In this document: positions 1-6,245 of the stretch, piece by piece | Position numbering within the stretch: position 1 is the first letter of the stretch | Layout of the letters: every line of letters begins with the position of its first letter | Assembly: GCA_002887195.1 (NCBI GenBank) | Contig: PJAB01002028.1 | Span: 1 to 10,888 of the forward strand | Source: Chrysochromulina parva | Lineage: Eukaryota > Haptophyta > Prymnesiales > Chrysochromulinaceae | Length of the DNA: 10,888 bases | Reading direction: 5' to 3' | Notes under the pieces: model-generated | The model's input: only the letters and a program-made list of their open reading frames with translations | Database searches by the model: none | Told to the model about the DNA's origin: nothing | Translations under genes and position numbers: made by a program

Positions 1-120
1 CTCCGAGCTGGCCCGACCGCCGCTCGTCGAGTGCCCGGGACGGCGCTCCGAGCTGGCCCGACCGCCGCTCGTCGAGTGCCCGGGACGGCGCTCCGAGCTG
101 GCCCGACCGCCGCTCGTCGA
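1..120 (-). repeat. 45-bp in-frame minisatellite
   Basis: A 45-bp unit is present in 2.67 near-perfect copies (1-45, 46-90, 91-120) and may continue left of the window. Read on the minus strand in the PDZ gene frame it encodes the 15-residue unit DERRSGQLGAPSRAL, directly after the PDZ domain. The unit length is a multiple of three, so copy-number change would keep the frame. Confidence 0.85.
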
Positions 121-1691
121 TCCGGGCCATCACGTCCTCGAACAGGAGATCGCTCAGACCGAGCAGATCGGGACGCTCCATGCGCAGGAGCACCTGATGA
201 GGGGGGCAATCCGAGGTCATCAGGATGAGGAGCACCTGATGAGGGAGGCAATCCGATGAGCGATGAGGGAGGCCATCCGATGAGTGATGAGGGTGGCAAT
301 CGGACACCATCAGTGACGCCATTAAAAAGGCCGTCGGTGATGAGGGAGGCAATCGGACACCATCAGCGACGCCATTAAAGAGGCCGTCAGTGGCACAAGC
401 AGTGGTGCGCGCAATCAGCGCAATCACCATCGACTCGCGCACGCCCAGCCGCTCGGCAGCGCCGCCCGGCTCGACCTCGAGCACCTCGCACCCTCGCCCC
501 TCGAGCCGTGCCAACGGTCCGAAACTGATCCCAAGTGGCTCCGACGGGTCGAAGCTCGTGCGTAGCAGCCCTTGGCCAATTGCGAGCGCGCAGCCGTCGA
601 ACACGTCCGTGCCCACCTGTCGCCATCAGTGTCGTCATCAGTGGTGTCATCAGTGTCCATCAGAGTCGCAAGAGTCGCACTCATGTCGTGCACGTCCGTG
701 TGCCCACCTGTGCGAGCTCGCCGTCGGGGTACCTGATGAGGGTGCAATCCGGTGCAATCAGATGCAATCAAGACGCAATCCAGGAGCTTGGGCAGGTGCC
801 TGATGAGGGGCGCGCTCGTAGTCGTCAGCGCTCGTTAGTGGGAATCATGCGGCTCAATAGTGGGAATCATGAGCAGCCATCATCGGCGGTCATCAAGAGT
901 GGTCATCATCAGCGGTCATCATCAGCGGCCATCAGTGGCCATCAGTGGCAGTCGACATACTCGCCGATCAGGCGCCCACCACCGTCCCACAAGGGCAAAG
1001 TCGGGTCGACGCCGTCGCTTGCTTGTGCGGCCACGCCGACGCCGTCGCGTGCCATCGCGGCCATCGCCGCAACCGAGCGCTGAGCCCGCTGGGCACGCTG
1101 CACCACCTCCGCGAAGGCGTTTGACGAAACGTCGGCACGGCCGCATCGGAGGGTCACGGCCGCTGCCGCCATCAGCTCCTCACATCGCCGCAGGCCGTTG
1201 AGCTCGAGCTTGGCCGCGGCGTGCGGGAAGAGGAGCGGATGGTCCATCGCTGTCGACGTGAGCTGCGACAAGAAAAAGTCGGCGTCGAAGGCGATCATGC
1301 CCTGCCCGCTAATGCCGCACGATGCCAGCGAGCGCACATAGCTCTCTGGCCAGTGCGGTGCCGCTCGTCGAACGCGCACCGCGCGCGCGGCGGCATCGTC
1401 ACGGTCGTTGTCGGCTGCCTCGACTCCCTGCATGGAAGCGTGCTCGAAAACATCGCCCGGCTGACCCAGCTCGATCGCCACTGGCGCAGGATCCCGGTCC
1501 AAGAGCCACTTGCCGTTGCCGACGTGGCGCAGCTCGCGCGGCGTGCCTTCGCCATCGACGCGCACCAAGTAGGTCTGCTGGCAATCGTGGTGGATCCTGC
1601 AGCCCAGAAAGTGGAGCCCTCTATATGCCACGGGGCTTGGGAGCACCAGCAGCGCGACGAGAAGCGTCGGAAAAAGGAGGGCAGCAAACAT
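1..1691 (-). CDS. Secretory PDZ-domain protein, spliced, 3' end outside window
   Basis: My spliced model has exons 1691-961, 732-708 (a 25-nt microexon), 616-428 and 193-1, running off the window. The phases agree: exon 1 ends in phase 2 and the microexon adds 1 + 24 nt, restoring frame. ATG 1691 starts a hydrophobic N-terminus (MFAALLFPTLLVALLVLPSP), a likely signal peptide or anchor; the frame extends upstream only to a TTG. Residues about 25-270 match nothing I recognise. A PDZ domain spans about residues 275-345 and exists only after splicing: exon 3 gives the carboxylate-binding loop (LGISFG) and the EVEPGGAAERLGV segment, and exon 4 gives VLLRMERPDLLGLSDLLFED, the last strand and helix. 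PDZ domains bind C-terminal peptides; here probably in the secretory pathway or outside the cell, an inference. Exon 4 continues into a 15-residue repeat. The exon 3 donor (ATG/GTGATT) was chosen because it restores the PDZ fold; other donors are possible. Confidence 0.72.
186..255 (-). repeat. 42-bp tandem duplication of a 3' splice site
   Basis: A 28-nt block occurs at 186-213 and 228-255, with period 42 and 27 of 28 bases identical. On the minus strand each copy contains CCTCATCAG/GTGCTCCT, so there are two equivalent acceptors, one before base 193 and one before base 235. Use of the upstream acceptor would add 14 in-frame codons with no stop. Confidence 0.8.
194..427 (-). other. Intron 3 of the PDZ gene (234 nt)
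   Basis: Donor ATG/GTGATTGCG and acceptor CTCATCAG/GTGCTCC. The interior consists almost entirely of GATTGCC-CCCTCATC and CTGATGG units. Joining its flanks restores a continuous PDZ domain. Its 3' end (GGATTGC, a variable base, CCCTCATCAG) matches the 3' end of intron 1 of the same gene. Confidence 0.7.
296..400. repeat. 53-bp imperfect tandem duplication inside intron 3
   Basis: The block beginning CGGACACCATCAG and running through GACGCCATTAAA and GGCCGTC occurs at 301 and again at 354 (period 53) with few differences. It contains the only A/T-rich spot in the intron (ATTAAA). Confidence 0.7.
617..707 (-). other. Intron 2 of the PDZ gene (91 nt)
   Basis: Donor GCACAG/GTGGGCAC and acceptor GCGACAG/GTGGGCAC. 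ACAGGTGGGCAC followed by GGACGTG is present at both boundaries (the donor copy has two extra bases, AC), so the intron's 5' end repeats the next exon's 5' end. The interior holds ACTGATGAC/ACTGATGGC units. Confidence 0.75.
733..960 (-). other. Intron 1 of the PDZ gene (228 nt)
   Basis: Donor GGCGA/GTATGTCGAC and acceptor CTCATCAG/GTACCCCGAC, so the first ten bases of the intron and of the next exon agree at 8 positions. Splicing joins GA + G to give a Glu codon and the continuous peptide LIGEYPDGELAQVGTDVFDG. The 5' half is tandem CACTGATGGC and GCTGATGATGACC; the 3' half is GATTGC units. A second possible acceptor (CTCATCAG/GCACCTG) lies near base 800. Confidence 0.7.
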
Positions 1692-2096
1692 CTCGAGGTC
1701 TCGCACTGGCCCCACAGGCCGTTCGTGCGGCGCAAGCAGGGCGGCGAGTGCAGGCGGCGAGGCGCGATGAAGCTTGGCTCGTGCTAGACTTTTGGAAATG
1801 AATTTCCCAACGTCGCCGCTCGTGGATGAGCGACGGCCTGGATTTTCGTTAGAAAAAAACGGGTTCACACGAGTCAACGATGAAGCGTGTGAGGACAAGA
1901 GCAAGAAAGGTCAGCTGTGAGGACTTTCCGAAAAACCTCCGAGGTCGTAGAGATGGAAGCCCGCATGATCAGTGTCAGAACATGGGACTTGTCAATTTCA
2001 TGGCAACCCGTGTTCACACACTGGTGTGAATGTGTGCGTGTGAATTTGAATGTGTGTCTGTGTGACTTCTGACACACAGGTCTTGAAAGGAAAGCG
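1692..2096. other. Intergenic: FAS1 gene 3' flank and PDZ gene promoter
   Basis: About 400 bp with no supported gene and lower GC than its surroundings. Near the FAS1 stop is a CA/GT-rich tract with two inverted repeats: GTGTGTC at 2052-2058 pairs with GACACAC at 2071-2077, and TTCACAC at 2013-2019 pairs with GTGTGAA at 2024-2030 across a 4-nt loop. Nearer the PDZ start is a dyad, GGAAAT-GA-ATTTCC (1794-1807), 103-116 nt upstream of its ATG. I see no clear TATA box. Minus-strand frames here open only from TTG codons. Confidence 0.5.
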
Positions 2097-5000
2097 CTAC
2101 TGCCACTCTCGCCCTGTGAAGGGCCTCCGCTTGAACGGAATCATGCCGCCCTGCTCCATGGCAACCGGCGGCGCCGGCGGAGGCGTAGGCCTCCTAGGCG
2201 CCTCCTTCGACTTGTCAGCAGGTTTCGCCTTCAACCTGTTAAGCATCCTCTGTGCTGGCAACTCCTCCGAGCTGCCGCCACCGGCACCAGCAGTGTCGGG
2301 GGACTGGCTCGGGCTTGTCCGACTGGGAGGGGGAGGCGAAGGGGGGCCCGTCTGGAAAGACGTCGTAGGTCGCTCAGTCGGCGGGAGAATAGAAAGAGTA
2401 CTCGCCCCGAACCCAAAGCTCCCCCCGGCGGTTGCAGGCAGAGGGCGGCCGTTGTATGGGCCGGCCCCTGCGCCAGCCGGCGCCGGATAGCCGCCGTAGC
2501 CTTGCGGTGGCGCACCGTAGCCTCCCGGCTGCGACGCACCGCCGTAGCCTGGCTGCGGTGCGCCACCATAGCCTCCCGGCTGTGGTGCACCGCCGTAGCC
2601 TGGCTGCGGTGCGCCACCATAGCCTCCCGGCTGTGGTGCACCGCCGTAGCCTGGCTGCGGTGTGCCACCATAACCTCCCGGCTGTGGTGCACCGCCATAG
2701 CCTGGCTGCGGTGTGCCACCATAACCTCCCGGCTGTGGTGCACCGCCGTAGCCGCCCGGCTGCGATGCGCCACCATAACCTCCCGGCTGTGGTGCACCGC
2801 CGTAGCCGCCCGGCGGCGACGCGCCGCCATCCATTGGAGGCGGCGGAGATGCCCCAGATGAGCCGTACGACTTCTTGAAATCTGAGGTGGAGACGTCATA
2901 AAAGTTGTTCTGAATGCCAGGCGAGCGGTCACGACGAGAGCTGTCGATAGGCGGAGGCCTACTGCTAGTGGTGGGCGGTGGTGGAGCGTAACCGCCGCTG
3001 CCGCCGCCGTACTCTGCAGCCGGCGCCTCGAGTCCTCGTCTGAAGGGATCCTCAGCCTCCTGTGGCATTTGGGTGGGAACATCGCTACCGCCCACGGTCG
3101 GTGGAAGCGTCGACGGACGCTGCATCCCCGGCTGCTCGAGCGCACCGTTCCAAGGGAACGGAGCCCCAGTCTGCTGCGCCGTGCCACCCTGCATAGGCGT
3201 CATCCCAGTCTGCTGTGCCATCCCAGGCTGCTGTGCCATCCCAGGCTGCTGTGCCATGCCACCCTGCATAGGCGCCATGCCACCCTGCATAGGCGCCATG
3301 CCACCCTGCATAGGCGCCATGCCGGACTGCGGCGGCATGCCAGGCTGCGGTGGCTGCTGCGGCCCGTCCTGGTTGCTTCGGTCCTGCGACAAGATGGACC
3401 CACGAGGACTACCCATGATTGGACTGCCTATACTTGGATTGTCCATATTCGGACTGCCGGTCGCCGGAGCACGAGACGACAGCATGCCACCATCAGGCGA
3501 GGATAGAGACGATGAGCTCCACTGTGAGAGCGGAGATGATGAGTCCGGCACTGAGGGCGGCGGCCCACCCTGGTTACCTCGGCCACGCGACGAGACGAAC
3601 CCACCAGGACTTCCCAAATTTGGATCAAGTGGCGCGATGGAGGGCGGCACGTACGGAGGCGTAGGAGGAGACGGGAGAGGCGATGTCCGAAGATTGACTT
3701 GGGGCGGTGTGGGCGGTGCATACAGAGAATCACTAGCGGCCTTCTTGCCCCACGATGGTGCACTCGACTTGGCGAGAAACGCCGCCTTAGCCGCCCTTGC
3801 TGCCTCCTCAGCCAATGAAGCCACCGCCGCCGACGCGCTTGCACCCGCGCCATCGCCACCCTGCCCTTTACCCGCCGCCGCCGCGCTTGCACCCGCGCCA
3901 CTGCCACCCTGCCCTTTACCCACCGCCGCCGCGCCCTCCGGCACAAGCACGACGCTGATGGCGTGGATGATGCCGTTGCTGCACGCCACGTCAGACGGAG
4001 CCTGCCCAATGACAGCATCCCCGAGCCACGTCTTACGAAAGCGCCGCTCATACTTGAGCGTTCCGCCATTCACCGTCGTCTGATCCACTGTAAGCGCCGC
4101 TTGGAGCTTGCGACCTGGGATCAGGTGGTAGCGCAAGAGCTCGGCGCTGATCGTGACCTCCTTGTACTTCAGGTGAGCCGCAATAGCCGAGTCCGTCGGA
4201 GCCAGCAGCGTATACTCCCCACTGTCTAAGTCTACGCCGTGCTCACGGCACGCGGCCAGAAATCTCCCAAAGTTGTCATACCCTTTGATGTCGTCCACGC
4301 CATATCCTAATTTGGCACCCTCGACGCCCCAAAAGATCGGTGGCCCCTGCAACGAAGCAAGGGTACTCATCACGGTGCCACCACCGCCCGTTATTGAGCT
4401 TCCGGGCTCGGGCCTCGCGTTCGCCACTGGCGCCGGAGGCTCCACTGGCTCCGTCGGCGCCGCACGCAGTACTGATGCGGCTGATCTGGCGGCGGCTGCG
4501 TCAGCGGCGGCTGCCTCGGTGGCGGCTGCCGCTTTGGCTGCCTCCACCTCGGCCTCCGCCTTCGCCCTGGCGCTGGCATCAGCGGCGGCTGCCTCGGCGG
4601 CGGCTGCCGCTTTGGCTGCCTCCGACTCAGCCTCCGCCTTCGCCTTGGCGCTGGCATCAGCGGCGGCTGCCTCGGCGGCGGCTGCCGCTTTGGCTGCCTC
4701 CACCTCGGCCTCCGCCTTCGCCTTGGCGCTGGCATCAGCGGCGGCTGCCTCGGCGGCGGCTGCCGCTTTGGCTGCCTCCACCTCGGCCTCCGCCTTCGCC
4801 TTGGCGCTGGCATCAGCGGCGGCTGCATCGGCGGCGGCTGCCGCTTTGGCTGCCTCCACCTCGGCCTCCGCCTTCGCCCTCCTCGTCGCCAGGGCCAGGG
4901 CAAAGGCTGAGGCCTCAGCGGCGGCTGCATCGGCGGCGGCTGCCGCTTTGGCTGCCTCCAACTCCGCCTCAGCCTTCGCCCTGGCCCTGGTGAAGGCTGC

Positions 5001-5251
5001 CTCCAACTTTGCGTCAGCCTCAGCCTCTGCCTTGACCGCAGCCTCGGTGGTCGCAGCCTCAGCTTTCGCCCTGCCCGCAGCTTCAGCGGCCTCAGCCTCT
5101 GCCTTGGCACGAAATCTTTCGAGCGGCGTTGGTGCGGCCTCTGCTGCCAGAGACGAAGCTGTCTGCTGCTGCACCTGCTGCTGCTGTTGCGCCTGCGCCT
5201 GCTGCTGCTGTTGCGCCTGCGCCTGATGCTGCTGCTGCGCCTGCTGCTGCG

Positions 5252-5290
<39 letters not shown>

Positions 5291-5810
5291 GATAGTACGC
5301 TTGCCATGCCGCCGCACGGTGCTCCTCAGTTTCTGCACTGGGTTGTGCTGCCGTCACTGGGGCCTGAGAGTCGGTGATGTTCGTTGTCGGTGGCACGGAC
5401 AGCTGCAGCGCCGACGGTGGCGGTGGGCTGGGTAGTTCGAGTTGCGGCATTTCGATTTTGAATTCTGATCGCGGTGGTGGGCTGGGTAATTGCAATTGTT
5501 TTGCCGATTCCTCCGGGGCCACTGGAGCTTCAACGTCCGTAGGTACCACCAGTTGACTGTTGACCAGTTCAGTCAACAGCGCGTCGTACTGTTGCTGCGC
5601 TTGCGTGAGCTGTGCTTGCGCAGCTTCCATCGTTTTACGTATTTCATCAATCTTGATGAGTAGTGCCTCGCTCAGTAATTTGTCGGCCATGACGATCGGC
5701 CGTGGCGATCGAGCGGTGATCGAGAAGCCCCCGGCTCCATATCCGCACCGAAACGGGGAAGCAACGTGGATGCTGAGCGCTAGCAGCAGCGTCATCAAAC
5801 CTCGTCGCAT
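2097..5810 (-). CDS. Giant low-complexity FAS1 protein, predicted plastid-targeted
   Basis: One exon, 1237 residues from ATG 5810. An in-frame ATG at 5855 adds 15 residues, but the shorter start places the signal peptide (MRRGLMTLLLALSIHVASPF) at the N-terminus. ASPF followed by a basic, Ser/Thr-containing stretch is typical of red-lineage complex-plastid import; plastid location is inferred. Then come a probable coiled coil (about 42-85), Pro-rich linkers, a Gln-rich tract (175-216), 26-residue Ala/Lys/Glu helical repeats (230-440), one FAS1 (fasciclin) domain (about 500-625, with YTLLAPTDSAI, YHLIPG and NGIIHAISVVLVP), GKGQGG repeats, a long Pro/Ser/Gly-rich region with M-Q-G-G-M-A-P repeats (823-883), GYGGAPQP repeats (1000-1110) and a basic C-terminus ending GREWQ. 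FAS1 domains mediate adhesion or binding. With one small fold among disordered repeats, a scaffold or matrix role is a guess. Confidence 0.85.
2481..2813 (-). repeat. GYGG-A-PQP coding repeats of the FAS1 protein
   Basis: Alternating 27-bp (QPGGYGGAP) and 24-bp (QPGYGGAP) units form a 51-bp higher-order repeat with a few Ser/Thr substitutions. The encoded Gly/Tyr/Pro/Gln-rich tract is disordered, with regularly spaced tyrosines, a composition common in proteins that condense or form matrices. Confidence 0.85.
3162..3344 (-). repeat. GMAPMQG / GMAQQP coding repeats of the FAS1 protein
   Basis: Short 21-bp and 18-bp units encode MAPMQGG (three near-perfect copies) and MAQQPG/MAQQTG variants. 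This is a Met/Gln/Pro/Gly-rich disordered tract between the FAS1 domain and the GYGG repeats. Confidence 0.8.
4491..5123 (-). repeat. 78-bp repeats encoding Ala/Lys/Glu helices
   Basis: A 78-bp unit encodes the 26-residue helix AKAKAEAEVEAAKAAAAAEA plus AAADAS. Four units are near identical, flanked by degenerate ones. The charge pattern predicts a long single alpha helix or coiled coil. The opposite strand is also fully open here, giving an Ala/Ser-rich shadow frame. Confidence 0.85.
5163..5288 (-). repeat. Polyglutamine (CAG) tract
   Basis: A run of 12 Gln codons, mostly CAG, at about 5253-5288 is followed by Gln/Ala/His runs to about 5163. It lies between the Pro-rich linker and the Ala/Lys/Glu helices. 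Pure CAG runs tend to vary in length between alleles. Confidence 0.85.
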
Positions 5811-6245
5811 GCCAGGGGCGCTCAAGAACGAGGTGTCCTCATATGCGGGGCGCATTCGACGCTTCGGCCTTCAGCTCGCCCCAAACTCACAGGCAGGGTC
5901 GGTGTGGAAGAAGCTGCGCCAAGGTTCCAAAGACTTCGAAATGCTGGTTTTTCCACCCGAAGTTCGCGGACACCACACTCCGCGCGCGCTCACCACACTC
6001 CGTCTCAAAGTACGGCTCTCCCAGGCTCCGCTGCCCACGGTCACCTGGGTCCTGGGCTGAGAGGGCGCTTCCTGACGTGAGACGTCTGACGAGTTCTGAG
6101 ATCTGACGAGGACCGGACTGGTGCTGGCGTCATAGCTATCGCAATCTCAAAACCACAAGACAGGTTACTCCGACGACGGAGAGTGGCGGCAACCCTCGTA
6201 CAGCACCTGAATTACTACATCGCCATGTACCGTATTTATGCCGGA
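5811..6245. other. Intergenic: J-domain gene 3' flank and FAS1 gene promoter
   Basis: About 435 bp with no supported gene. CACCACACTCCG is directly repeated at 5971-5982 and 5991-6002 (20 bp apart, 160-190 nt upstream of the FAS1 ATG). TCTGACGAG is repeated at 6085-6093 and 6102-6110. A small A/T-rich stretch (CATAAATACG, minus strand) follows the J-domain gene's stop codon. These are only possible control elements. Confidence 0.45.

Noticed and set aside
390..1083. Plus-strand open frames of 137 and 182 codons, and minus-strand frames of 115 and 87 codons, near the window start
   Set aside because: They read through intron repeats or out of frame across the PDZ exons. Only the spliced minus-strand frame gives a recognisable domain.
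1692..1904. N-terminal extension of the PDZ protein to 1904
   Set aside because: The upstream start would be TTG, which is not a usual eukaryotic start, and the extension would bury the signal peptide.
3073..5226. Long plus-strand open frames (336 and 317 codons) opposite the FAS1 gene
   Set aside because: They mirror the repeats of the minus-strand gene: Ala/Ser-rich and Cys/Pro-rich low complexity, no domain. The minus strand has a signal peptide and a FAS1 domain. GC-rich repeats without stop codons explain the openness.
2097..5810. Identification of the FAS1 protein as a pyrenoid Rubisco linker of the EPYC1 or PYCO1 type
   Set aside because: Repeats and plastid-type targeting are suggestive, but I see no regularly repeated Rubisco-binding motif of either known linker, and a FAS1 domain is not part of them.
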